This document shows, piece after piece, positions 9,721-18,013 of a stretch of DNA of 59,511 nt. The stretch comes from an uncultured Clostridium sp. (GTDB taxonomy: Bacteria > Bacillota > Clostridia > TANB77 > CAG-508), in contig CANSMW010000012.1 in assembly GCA_947648215.1 (NCBI GenBank), positions 1 through 59,511 of the forward strand. The letters are read 5' to 3'. How positions within the stretch are numbered: the stretch's first letter is position 1; each line of letters starts with the position of its first letter. Below the pieces are notes generated by a model. That model worked only from the letters and a program-made list of their open reading frames with translations. It was not told the origin of the DNA and searched no databases. Made by a program: the position numbers and the translations under genes.

Positions 9721-10338
9721 TCAATCTAAAATAGTATTTATTTCTCTATCATCTTTTATCTCTATATCAATCTGTTTTATCATTGTATTATCATCTGTTT
9801 CATTCGTTTCTAAATAAGAATAATGCTCTTTTACTTGTTTTCTAAGAGTATTTTGATGTACCTTTATATTATGTAGTTTCTCTCTTATGTCCTTAGGGAA
9901 TATTCTATTTATTGACTTTGCGTATTTCGAACCATCTTGTGGATTTTCATAATCAACAATCTCATCATTCTCAAATACAAATTTATATGGCATAGAACTT
10001 CCACTATTATGTATTAACTCACCATCTTGAACATAGTAACTTTCTATTAAAGCCCATACATAAACATAGGTATTGCCATTTCCCTGTCTAATCCCTAATC
10101 TCGTAATATCTGTAAACACCTTAAAATCATTGACATTATAATTAGGTTCTGAATTTTTCGTTTTCAAAAAATAATGCGGTTGCTCTTGTCTTATAAGATA
10201 CTGCTCTACTTTTTCATATAAATAATCTTTATCACTTACTATCGTTTCTTTTAAATTGTAATTTAATACTATTAATATTATTAATGCGATAAAAACAATT
10301 ACCAAAAATGCTACTATGAATCGAATTTTTTTCTTCAT
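9721..10338 (-). CDS. Hypothetical single-span membrane protein
   Basis: A 205-residue protein with one N-terminal membrane segment (about residues 6-28, strongly I/L/V rich after a KKK start) and a soluble, charged domain expected outside the cell. No family was recognised. The start is certain: ATG after AGGAGG at normal spacing. Its stop is 14 bases from the Lsa-type ABC-F start, so the two genes are probably one unit. The physical link to a ribosome protection gene does not by itself imply a related function. Confidence 0.6.
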   Translation of the reverse strand: MKKKIRFIVAFLVIVFIALIILIVLNYNLKETIVSDKDYLYEKVEQYLIRQEQPHYFLKTKNSEPNYNVNDFKVFTDITRLGIRQGNGNTYVYVWALIESYYVQDGELIHNSGSSMPYKFVFENDEIVDYENPQDGSKYAKSINRIFPKDIREKLHNIKVHQNTLRKQVKEHYSYLETNETDDNTMIKQIDIEIKDDREINTILD

Positions 10339-10434
10339 GGATACACCTCCTCAATAAATTATTATTTCTCTATATCTTTACTTTACATTTTTATTTCTAA
10401 TATACTCTCCCTCACTACTTATCTATCCTATCAC

Positions 10435-10469
10435 AAAAACAGACAATTCGCAATAAATTGTCTGTTTTT
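10435..10469 (-). terminator. Bidirectional intrinsic terminator
   Basis: Perfect 14-bp stem (10435-10448 with 10456-10469) and a 7-base loop, flanked by A-runs and T-runs, so it works in both directions. It lies 20 bases past the stop of the DUF4160 pseudogene. Confidence 0.8.
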
Positions 10470-10489
10470 ATAATTCTTATTTTTTACTT

Positions 10490-10766
10490 CTAACAATAGA
10501 ATTTCATATTACCTGAATGTATTGTTTTCCATTTTTCAATAATTTGAAAATAGTGTAATGAAATATCTTCACATATAATATTCAATTCTTTTTCAGGAAT
10601 GTGACTTTTATTATGGCAAACAACACAACCTCCTGATTGTGTCAACCAAACTTTAGTTGCATTAGCTGATGGATTCCCCTTTGAAATGTGAACATGGATT
10701 GGTTCATCATTTTCATTTGTCCAAAAATAGATTTTATATCCGTTTTAATTCAAAAATATTAGGCAA
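10490..10766 (-). pseudogene. DUF4160-domain protein, frameshifted near its start
   Basis: A TTG at 10766 with AGGAGG eight bases upstream starts the peptide MPNIFEL. One extra A in the A4 run at 10743-10746 then throws the frame. Without it, translation continues NGYKIYFWTNENDEPIHVHI and on to the stop at 10490, about 91 residues in all. The FWTNENDEPIHVHI stretch is the hallmark of DUF4160, small proteins usually paired with another short gene. The start overlaps the end of the 91-residue gene upstream by 8 bases, so the two are a coupled pair. Biochemical role of DUF4160: not established. Confidence 0.7.
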
Positions 10767-11034
10767 TTTCTAATCCTCCTAAACGTGCATATTTAAAAAA
10801 GAAAGATGCACCATTTTTAACAATTTTAAGAAATGTTTCTTTTTCTTCATTAGAATAATTTCCGTCTTCTAACACAACTTCATAACTTGGAAGTTCAATA
10901 ACATATGTATCAAACCCATATTCCATCGGTCTTTCAAAAGTAACGCGGATATACTCTTCACCATTTTCTTTTTTTCCAATACTCGAAAATACTCCTAATG
11001 TTCCATCAGGATATTTAGCAAATTCATAAGTCAT
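10759..11034 (-). CDS. Hypothetical protein paired with DUF4160 gene
   Basis: A 91-residue soluble protein beginning MTYEFAKYPDG, alternating beta-strand patterns with a helical tail (about 60-88). No family was recognised with confidence. It occupies the position that a DUF2442 protein often takes next to DUF4160, but it lacks the DUF2442 core motifs as far as I can tell. Its last codons supply the ribosome binding site of the downstream DUF4160 gene and overlap its start, so the two were meant to be made together. Confidence 0.6.
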   Translation of the reverse strand: MTYEFAKYPDGTLGVFSSIGKKENGEEYIRVTFERPMEYGFDTYVIELPSYEVVLEDGNYSNEEKETFLKIVKNGASFFFKYARLGGLEIA

Positions 11035-11178
11035 TCTATTATCACTCTCCTATTGTTTAAGTATAACTTTTTTAATTTATTTCTTCTTATTATACCCCAT
11101 GCTTCTATAAAAATCTATACTTTTCACAATTATTTCTTAACCTTTTTCTCTTTATGTTTAAAAGAAAATATATAAAAT

Positions 11179-11496
11179 CTATTTCTTTTTCCTAGGCTTT
11201 GGTACTGGTGTTACTTTTTCTAATTCCAATATTACCATTTTACAAAACTCTGGATTATCAATATCTAACACATAGTGTTCTTTTGCCCCCTTATATGGAT
11301 ACCCTACTTCAGCTTGTTTCATCATTTCTTCAATACAATCTAACTTTTTTACAAAAGGTACATTATCACAAACAATGATAACTGGTTTATCATTTACATA
11401 TACCATAAACTCTCCAAACATTTTTTTATAACGTATTTCTCCAACCCCTTTTATTTGTTCACATACGTATTCAATATACTCATTCGTTGTAGCCAT
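11179..11496 (-). CDS. TfoX N-terminal domain protein
   Basis: A 105-residue protein matching the TfoX/Sxy N-terminal domain: YVCEQIKGVGEIRYKKMFGEFMVY, then two strands with the VCDN turn and a C-terminal basic tail PKPRKKK. In Gammaproteobacteria TfoX regulates competence; the free-standing domain in Bacillota has no settled role. The start is placed at the ATG at 11496, seven bases after AGGAG; the upstream in-frame codons overlap that site. It is a single gene with no close partner. Confidence 0.75.
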   Translation of the reverse strand: MATTNEYIEYVCEQIKGVGEIRYKKMFGEFMVYVNDKPVIIVCDNVPFVKKLDCIEEMMKQAEVGYPYKGAKEHYVLDIDNPEFCKMVILELEKVTPVPKPRKKK

Positions 11497-11611
11497 TGCC
11501 ATTCTCCTTTCTATATCCATTATTATTTATTATAATCCATATAAATTTGTAAGCCTCTATTATTCTTTACATACTATTTGCTTATTCAGGTTATATTAAT
11601 ATATTTTCTCA

Positions 11612-12178
11612 TTAGATTTTATTTATCATCTCATCTACTACAACATTAAATACATGTTTTATTAACAATAACCTCTCTAACATACCTTTTCCAAAATGCT
11701 CTGAGCGAACAATTCCTAAATAGTCTGCAACATTAGTTAGTTTGTAGTATTTCAAATCTGGGTATCTGTGTTTTATCACTCTACATAAATCAGTGTATGG
11801 GTTTTTGAATTCCTTTTGATGCTTTTTATAACTTTCTTTTAAAAAGTCCACATTAAACATACTACAATAACATATTACCATATCTTCTTTTATAAAATCT
11901 ACTATCTGTGGTAAAATTTCTTGAAAACTTGGTGCTTCTTGTAGCATTTCATTAGTAATACCAGTAATATCTTCTATATTCTGGCTTAGTTCTTTTTCTG
12001 GTTTTATGAAGCTAATAAAATGTTCCATTTGTTTTCCGTTTTTTATTTTCATGATTCCAATTTGAAACATCTCATCCTTTTTACTTGATACTCCGCTTGT
12101 TTCTATCTCGACAATGCAATATTCTTCCTCTTCATTGTATTGAAATTTACACTTATCATTCTTTTCTTCCACAACCAT
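11612..12178 (-). CDS. DnaQ-like (DEDD fold) exonuclease homologue with altered active site
   Basis: A 188-residue protein with the layout of a DNA polymerase III epsilon-type exonuclease: a first motif EIETSG, the conserved ITGITNEML segment, a second motif NVDF and a third EHFGKGMLE. The expected first-motif aspartate is a glutamate (ExE instead of DxE), and the third motif has no aspartate five residues after the histidine. It may be inactive or changed in specificity. The start could be the ATG at 12178 or the GTG at 12172; the latter is better spaced from GGAGG. It follows the 33-codon gene by a few bases. Confidence 0.7.
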   Translation of the reverse strand: MVVEEKNDKCKFQYNEEEEYCIVEIETSGVSSKKDEMFQIGIMKIKNGKQMEHFISFIKPEKELSQNIEDITGITNEMLQEAPSFQEILPQIVDFIKEDMVICYCSMFNVDFLKESYKKHQKEFKNPYTDLCRVIKHRYPDLKYYKLTNVADYLGIVRSEHFGKGMLERLLLIKHVFNVVVDEMINKI

Positions 12179-12183
12179 TCCTC

Positions 12184-12285
12184 CTATTTCTTTTTTTCTT
12201 GTTTCTTCATTTCATTTTCTTCTGCTTTTTTCTTTGCTTTTTCGAATATCTTTGGTGCTAGTTTTTTTATAACATAATATCCCAT
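12184..12285 (-). CDS. Small basic peptide, 33 codons
   Basis: A short frame with a strong ribosome binding site (GGAGG seven bases before the ATG at 12285). It encodes MGYYVIKKLAPK followed by a lysine/glutamate-rich helix ending KKQEKKK. It fits neatly between two genes on the same strand and carries the binding site for the next one. No known family. The spacing and the signal argue for real translation; a leader peptide role is possible. Confidence 0.5.
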   Translation of the reverse strand: MGYYVIKKLAPKIFEKAKKKAEENEMKKQEKKK

Positions 12286-12297
12286 TGCATTTCCTCC

Positions 12298-13473
12298 TTA
12301 AATTTGAATTGACCCATTTTCTTTCAGTGCTTCCCATAATTCATCATCATCAAATTCATTATTGGGGTCAAAATGTTTTTTTAAGATTTCTAAATTTTTT
12401 CTTACAAACTCACAAACCTTTTGGTAATCTTCTTTGGATAATTTATTTTCCCCAATCACAACTTTTGGTTCTTCTTCTATTGTTATACTAAATGTATCTT
12501 CATAATTATTTCGTTCATTCTGAATACGGATTTTAGGTAAGCATTCTTTTATATTTTCTCCAAATATATTTTTCTTTGGAAATACACTTACATTTAATCC
12601 TGTGCGTTTCGGTCCGATTTCGGTAGAGTAAAAACCCCAATCATCCCCTCCTTCTCCATTTTCTTTTCGAAGAGTTTCTTTTGTTAATGGTAACATTCCT
12701 ATTTTAATCTTGGTCCAATATTCATAACTTACACAAATATCTCCTTTTACAATTTTACTTAGTAAGTTATATTCGGAGTCTTTTTCAATCACTCCTGTGT
12801 ATTTTTCAATATCATGCCCAAAATATTCATATGTAAATAACTCCTTATTTCCCCATTCATTTTTCATTTCATAAAGAGATACTAATGCATACGTATTTTC
12901 AAAATATTTTTCCCCATTAAATTTTCTTGGTAACCACCTAACCACATAAATTCTATCTACATTATCATCTATATACCCATAATCTATTTCATGTTTTAAT
13001 TTTACAATATCACCAATCTTAAATTTTTCACTTGCTCCCTCTTCCAAATCTTCTGGATATAACTTAATCCTTTTTTGGGTATCCCAAAGTGCATTTTGAT
13101 ATCGATACTCATAATTCACATATAATATATTTCCTTCATAATCTAAACTATATACCTTATGGGTAGGTTCCAACTTACAAATACTATCTTCATCAAACTC
13201 ATCATACTTTGTATCAAATTTTTCTGCATATGCTAAATCATCAATTTGAATAATTTGAAAGTCATAATCTACTTGCTCTTTTTTTAACATTTTGGAGAAT
13301 GAACAATTTGCACCTTCTTCAATGGCTTTTATTCTTGTTTGTAAGTCCTTTACTCCTGCTTGTCTTGCTTGCTCAAACTCACGATACACATTACATTTTG
13401 AATCTGGGTCAAAGAATTTAATTCCCTCTTGCGTATAATCATACATTTCAACCTTTACCAAATATAATTTCAT
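12298..13473 (-). CDS. Hypothetical protein, 391 residues
   Basis: A soluble protein with no signal peptide. Residues from about 150 hold a segment GDIVKLKHEIDYGYIDD... that resembles a small SH3/KOW-like beta barrel, followed by mixed strands; the end is acidic (FDDDELWEAL). No family recognised. The ATG at 13473 is chosen because GAAGG stands eight bases upstream, while the ATG at 13503 has none. It lies 11-40 bases downstream of the beta-CASP hydrolase gene and may share its transcript. Confidence 0.55.
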   Translation of the reverse strand: MKLYLVKVEMYDYTQEGIKFFDPDSKCNVYREFEQARQAGVKDLQTRIKAIEEGANCSFSKMLKKEQVDYDFQIIQIDDLAYAEKFDTKYDEFDEDSICKLEPTHKVYSLDYEGNILYVNYEYRYQNALWDTQKRIKLYPEDLEEGASEKFKIGDIVKLKHEIDYGYIDDNVDRIYVVRWLPRKFNGEKYFENTYALVSLYEMKNEWGNKELFTYEYFGHDIEKYTGVIEKDSEYNLLSKIVKGDICVSYEYWTKIKIGMLPLTKETLRKENGEGGDDWGFYSTEIGPKRTGLNVSVFPKKNIFGENIKECLPKIRIQNERNNYEDTFSITIEEEPKVVIGENKLSKEDYQKVCEFVRKNLEILKKHFDPNNEFDDDELWEALKENGSIQI

Positions 13474-13513
13474 TTTATTATCCTTCTTCTCAAATTTTAT
13501 CATTTTTCAATTT

Positions 13514-14698
13514 TTAAACACTCTCTTCTGTTTCTTTCGTATGTATGGTAAAAACTTTTTTGGGACTTGTTATTTTTTTTACCTCATCTATTAATTCTTC
13601 ACTAGCATGTCCAGATGTGTGAATGTCTTTCTGGATTACGGTTATTCCTAATTCTTGAACTCTTTTTAGGAAGTTTTGTATTTCTTCTTTTTCTTTATAA
13701 CCTCCCCACATAGAATATACCAAGCACGCATTGGTAAGAATATCTCCTTTAAATTCAAACATTTCTAAATCTTCTAACATACTGGTTCGAATGTTCATCA
13801 TAAATGGCTTATATAGCATGGAGCTTTTATTTTTGCCTTGAAAACTTTGTAGATATTGCTTTCGAAATTCGTCCTTTTTCCTTTTCATATATCGTGGCTT
13901 ATATACCATCACATTATCGAAGGTAACTGGATTTGGTATATTTTTCTTATCTTCTTTTTGTATGAAACTTGTTAAATGTGCCATGTAAATGTCTTGTATT
14001 AGGATATGTCTTGTTTGATTGCAGGCTTTTAACATTGTAGTAATTCTATCAATATTAGAAGAGGACATTAATACAAATACTTGCTTATATTCTCTAGCAA
14101 TATTAGCAAATTCTTCTACTAAACTTTCCTCTTTTTCAAGAATATGAGATTTACTACCAATATTCGTTCCTTCGGTAATCAAATAATCAACCTTTCCAAT
14201 TTTCTTTAATGTTGGAATAAGGGCACCACCTGTATACCCATTATCTCTAAAATCACCGGTATAAAGTGCAGTTTCTTCTTCATCGGTTATGACAAACATT
14301 GTAGAATTGTAAGCAGAGTGGTCTACTCGATATGGTGTTATTTTAACATCTCCAAATTCTTTTCCTTCTAGCACTTGTCCAAATCGAAATGTTTTTGCTT
14401 CTATTCTTGGCTTACCGCTAAAATCACAAATAATATCATATAGCTTTTTGGTGGTTTCTTCAATATAAATTGGTATTTCTTCTAATATATTGCTTACCTC
14501 TCCAATATGGTCTAAATGATAATGTGATATAAATACTGCATTCACTTTGGATTCTCCTTTGGTTAATCCTTCTATTTCTATTTGTTTTGTTCCATCTAAA
14601 TTGGTTCCATAATCGAATATAATCTTAGCTGTTTTACTGCTAATTTCCGTTACACATCCACCAATTTTATCTCCACCATAGGTTTTAATTTCTAGCAT
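13514..14698 (-). CDS. Metallo-beta-lactamase/beta-CASP hydrolase, RNase J-like
   Basis: A 394-residue protein with a metallo-beta-lactamase core: HYHLDHIGE (metal-binding HxHxDH) near residue 60, a following histidine in VDHSAYN, and TGDFRDNG. The beta-CASP region is shown by the late SGHASEEL and IHTKETEE motifs, placed as motifs B and C in RNase J-like nucleases. It is shorter than RNase J1 (about 555 residues) and lacks its C-terminal domain, so an RNA-processing role is likely but not certain. ATG start with AAAGGAAG upstream. The start overlaps the end of a readable frame behind it. Confidence 0.75.
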   Translation of the reverse strand: MLEIKTYGGDKIGGCVTEISSKTAKIIFDYGTNLDGTKQIEIEGLTKGESKVNAVFISHYHLDHIGEVSNILEEIPIYIEETTKKLYDIICDFSGKPRIEAKTFRFGQVLEGKEFGDVKITPYRVDHSAYNSTMFVITDEEETALYTGDFRDNGYTGGALIPTLKKIGKVDYLITEGTNIGSKSHILEKEESLVEEFANIAREYKQVFVLMSSSNIDRITTMLKACNQTRHILIQDIYMAHLTSFIQKEDKKNIPNPVTFDNVMVYKPRYMKRKKDEFRKQYLQSFQGKNKSSMLYKPFMMNIRTSMLEDLEMFEFKGDILTNACLVYSMWGGYKEKEEIQNFLKRVQELGITVIQKDIHTSGHASEELIDEVKKITSPKKVFTIHTKETEESV

Positions 14699-14796
14699 CT
14701 AAAATCTCTTCCTTTCTTACTTCGCTTTATAGTTATATTTTCAATCGAAACTTCTTTTGGCTCGAAGGTATATGTGATTTTTAAATTACTCTTTTT

Positions 14797-15247
14797 CTAT
14801 AATTCCTTTATACGAATGATAATTTTCTCCTTTGTGATTCCAATTTTTTGGTATTCATTTTCAAATTGAGTATTACTCCATACGGTAGAATATTTCTCTA
14901 TTAGCTTATCTTCCCTATAAATATTAATACTGTATATGTTATTTTGACTAATGCATTCTGTAAAACTACAACATGGATTTTCATTTTCATCTAGTAAAAA
15001 TAGATGTCCCCATGAACCTTCCCTTAATATTCCGTTTGAATTTGTTCAAACTTTCTTTTTCCCAAAATTTTTCTGCTAATATTCGATTAATTACAAGATA
15101 TTCTTCATATTCATCTTCTGGGTTATATTTTGCTTCTATCAATTGCTCTACCTTATTTACTTCAAATTTTTCAATAATACTCTTCGGAAGCATAATACCA
15201 AATTCTTCAAATTCTAATTGGATTTTGTCATAATCGGTAATATTCAT
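14797..15247 (-). pseudogene. Unknown protein, frameshifted, about 150 residues
   Basis: The first 76 codons run from the ATG at 15247 (MNITDYDKIQLEFEEFG...). One extra base at 15021-15025 (AAGGG run) ends the frame early. In the next frame the protein continues EGSWGHLFLLDENENP through to a TAG at 14797, with normal codon use. The start overlaps the stop of the 110-residue gene upstream as ATGA, so the two are coupled. Composition and setting would fit an immunity or small accessory protein, but no family is recognised. After the TAG the same frame stays protein-like up to the next gene. Confidence 0.6.
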
Positions 15248-15576
15248 ATCCCCATTTCCTCCTTGTATCGTTTTATCATATTGTTAAAACTTATTTCTTT
15301 ATTCCCATATAAACTCATTAACTTAATTATGTTTAATATCTCCTCTTTATTTATCTTTTGAAACTCGGAAGTTTCTATTTTCTTTGTTTCTATATCATAG
15401 ACTACGTCATTTTCTTGATTGTATACTGCTATTTCTTGCCCATCTTTGCTCATATTCCAATTAAAAAATACTAATTCCTCGGTTGATATTCCCTCTGGTT
15501 TATTCGTGGTTACTATGTTTATATTATTTTTTATCAAATGAAGAAGATATTCTACTTCTTTTTCAAAATCGCTCAT
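15244..15576 (-). CDS. Hypothetical protein, 110 residues
   Basis: A soluble, acidic protein starting MSDFEKEVEYLLHLIKNN with an N-terminal helix, a middle made of short strands (EIAVYNQENDVVYDIE) and a helical C-terminus. No family was recognised. Good ribosome binding site (GAGG five to eight bases before the ATG). Its stop overlaps the start of the following frameshifted gene by four bases, indicating that the two products act together. It lies 15 bases after the PolC-like gene on the same strand, so the three may be one operon. Confidence 0.55.
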   Translation of the reverse strand: MSDFEKEVEYLLHLIKNNINIVTTNKPEGISTEELVFFNWNMSKDGQEIAVYNQENDVVYDIETKKIETSEFQKINKEEILNIIKLMSLYGNKEISFNNMIKRYKEEMGI

Positions 15577-15591
15577 CTAATACCTCCTCTA

Positions 15592-16677
15592 TCATACCCA
15601 ACACTTTTCCATTACTTTTGCATATTCTTCTGGATAATGAATGCCATACCATGCTAACTGATATTCCAATATGGCATACCCAACATTGTGTGCCTTGGGA
15701 AATAAATAATCTATATGATTACATATCTTTATATACCAATCTGGAACATTCTTCTCTCGCATAATATCATCCATTTCTTTGGTAGTTCCTTTTCCTTTTC
15801 TTACACTTTCCATAATGTGATAAGCTGTCACTCTATCAATTCCTTTTTGCATTAAAAACACCATGATATCATCTCTATGAGAAATAATTTGTGATAGGTC
15901 TAATGTTCCTTTTTCAAGTATCTCTTCTATACAATTATCGGTGACTGTTGCATATAGCAGTCCTTGTAAAATAACCAATTTTTCGAAAGTGTCTATTTTT
16001 ATCTTTGATATAATATCTAATACTCTTTCTAAATTTATATGACCATAAAATTCTTCTTTTATAATTAAGTCAAATATTTCTCTAACATCTTCGTCTGGTC
16101 GTATTAATCGTGGAGAATCCTTCGTTAGCTGATGTATTTCCTTTAATGGCATAAGCAACCTATGAGATACTATATTTATATTTGCTAATGTTTTTTCTTC
16201 TTTCGTTGTTATGCTTCTTTTAAAACTATAAATACCATTACTTTCTTTAATATCTCCACTATTTTTATCAATCCCTTCCTCTTCTAGTAACTCATCTAGG
16301 TATTCACAAATGTTTTTATAAATATCGTCTGCTACATTTAAAGTGATATCTAAGCTTTCATTAAAATCAACACCCGCAAATGTTTCAAATGGTATATTAA
16401 AACCATGATACTTTTCTGGTAAAGGATTACACTGTGTTATTCCTATTAAAAAAGCGATAAATGAGCTACCAATACACCCTCTAAATCCTGTCAGATACCC
16501 ATACTTTCTCGATCTGTCTACCAATTTTCTAGTAATCACATAAACAATAGCCCATTCATTGGATAAAATGGCATCCAATTCTAAATCTAGCCTTTCTTGT
16601 ATTTCCTTTGGTAGTGGATTTGCTCCATATAGCAAGTGTGCTTTACTTAATGCATGTACTTTCACTTCATCAAACAT
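15592..16677 (-). CDS. Orphan PolC-like protein (partial polymerase core, catalytic Asp lost)
   Basis: A 361-residue protein built from parts of the Gram-positive replicative polymerase PolC. Residues 26-95 match the palm segment (RLDLELDAI..., YLTGFRGCIGSSFIAFL, NPLPEKYHGFNIPFETF). The catalytic DID motif of PolC aligns with LDITLNV, so the second aspartate is a threonine. The last 90 residues match the fingers/tail segment (HRDDIMVFLMQKG, ESVRKGKGTT, VPDWYIKICNHIDYLFPKAH, YHYPEEY-like end). The PHP, OB and exonuclease domains of the 1400-residue PolC are absent. A polymerase activity is unlikely; a DNA-binding or regulatory role is possible. ATG with GGAGG upstream. Confidence 0.75.
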   Translation of the reverse strand: MFDEVKVHALSKAHLLYGANPLPKEIQERLDLELDAILSNEWAIVYVITRKLVDRSRKYGYLTGFRGCIGSSFIAFLIGITQCNPLPEKYHGFNIPFETFAGVDFNESLDITLNVADDIYKNICEYLDELLEEEGIDKNSGDIKESNGIYSFKRSITTKEEKTLANINIVSHRLLMPLKEIHQLTKDSPRLIRPDEDVREIFDLIIKEEFYGHINLERVLDIISKIKIDTFEKLVILQGLLYATVTDNCIEEILEKGTLDLSQIISHRDDIMVFLMQKGIDRVTAYHIMESVRKGKGTTKEMDDIMREKNVPDWYIKICNHIDYLFPKAHNVGYAILEYQLAWYGIHYPEEYAKVMEKCWV

Positions 16678-16842
16678 ATTATTTTCCTCCTTTAAATTTT
16701 TCTTTTTATTTATTATAACATATTCATTTCGAAAATGTTATCAGAAAACAAAAAACAATAAATTCATTGTAGCTGTAGTAACACAGTTTAAAAAAATTAC
16801 ATTTTATTCCAGTTTTATAATTGAATTTTTCTTATATATAAC

Positions 16843-16879
16843 AAAAATGAACCTAGCGTTTTCCCTTAGGTTCATTTTT
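16843..16879 (-). terminator. Bidirectional intrinsic terminator
   Basis: Perfect 13-bp stem (16843-16855 with 16867-16879) and an 11-base loop, with A-run and T-run ends. It closes the transcript of the PD-(D/E)XK gene coming from the right. The 16678-17034 gap holds this and the palindromic repeat that follows. Confidence 0.75.
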
Positions 16880-16900
16880 GATTTCTTTATTAGCACGTTG

Positions 16901-16998
16901 TAGGGGCGATTTTAATCGCCCGTTCTTCGAAGAATTTTCCCTGAATTTAATTTGTTTTTTGGTATGTCTCTGGTGGCGGGCGATTAAAATCGCCCCTA
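16901..16998. repeat. Palindromic repeat with 22-bp perfect inverted ends
   Basis: Two 22-bp arms (16901-16922 and 16977-16998) are exact inverted copies, and each arm is itself a palindrome around TTAA. The arms are GC-rich in an AT-rich genome and the 54 bases between them show no coding sign. It resembles the other TAGGGGC-type ends seen at 46497-46562 and is best called a small non-coding mobile or REP-like repeat. Confidence 0.75.
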
Positions 16999-17034
16999 TA
17001 CCTCTTCATTTTCAATTATCACACCTTAAGTTGA

Positions 17035-17919
17035 CTATATTCTTTCAATTTCAAAAAGTTGCTCTTTCGTATTAATTGTATAGTCTTTTAAGGTTTCAAT
17101 ATTGTTCTTTCTCTCAATCCAAAAACACTCGTACTCCTTCATTAATTTTTTCAATTTATCCGTATATACATCTTCAAATAATCGCTTTGGTGCTAATATG
17201 GCTTTTTTTATATTTGTTTTACCAGAATGTAAATCGATTTTTTGTCCACTAACAAAGTAAAATGCCTCTTCTACTCTTGCACAATCTTCTTTGGAATTTT
17301 GAATTAAATGTGTAAAAAAGCTATAATATGTACTTATTTCAAAAGCTGCTCTTAGAAACAACTCTTCACTTTCTTTTGCATCATTATTTTCTATTTTTTC
17401 ACGCTCACTTGCTGAACACTTTTTTAATTCCACCAAATATACCGTATTACTATTTTTATCATATGTAATCAAATCAATTGGTCTTTCATCTCCTTTATTG
17501 CAAGGAAACTCATAATAAATTGGCATACCTAAAATATCATTATATTGTCCAGATAAAATAATATTTCTTTGTATCATCGGTTCTAAATCATTCACTTTAC
17601 TTTGACTAGACTTCTCACAAAACTTATTTTTTACCAATTCCTGTTTCTCTAATGTTTCTCTATCCTCTTTTCTAAAATCTTCCCTTATGACAAAACTATT
17701 CTCATAAGGGTTGTCCCTCTCAATACTTTTCACTAAGTCACATAGCTCTAATCCACTATCTTTTTCTAAATAATCAATCAATTCCCTCTCATAACGCTCA
17801 TTTAATTCCTTATCCGAAGTAATATGCTCGCATAACCCCTTATAATACTTAAACTTCTTATTCTCAAACCCCTCATCATTCCTAATTTCTTTTAAATTTT
17901 TATGTGTTCTTAACCTCAT
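17035..17919 (-). CDS. PD-(D/E)XK-like nuclease-fold protein, unknown role
   Basis: A 294-residue soluble protein. Around residues 150-170 it has RPIDLITYDKNSNTVYLVELKK, the spacing of the PD-(D/E)XK nuclease core (Asp, then E-x-K on the next strand), followed by a helix. No DNA-recognition domain is recognisable and no methylase lies next to it. The ATG at 17919 is chosen because the upstream ATG at 17937 overlaps the AGGAGG site. Flanks are a palindromic repeat on one side and an IS on the other; membership of a defence cluster with the jet operon is only a guess. Confidence 0.6.
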   Translation of the reverse strand: MRLRTHKNLKEIRNDEGFENKKFKYYKGLCEHITSDKELNERYERELIDYLEKDSGLELCDLVKSIERDNPYENSFVIREDFRKEDRETLEKQELVKNKFCEKSSQSKVNDLEPMIQRNIILSGQYNDILGMPIYYEFPCNKGDERPIDLITYDKNSNTVYLVELKKCSASEREKIENNDAKESEELFLRAAFEISTYYSFFTHLIQNSKEDCARVEEAFYFVSGQKIDLHSGKTNIKKAILAPKRLFEDVYTDKLKKLMKEYECFWIERKNNIETLKDYTINTKEQLFEIERI

Positions 17920-18013
17920 TTTCCCTCTCCTCCTCATACCTATTTTAGCATACTATAAACTATAGTCAAGACACTTTTCTTATTCCATGCAAAACCTTAT
18001 GTAAGTATGTCAA

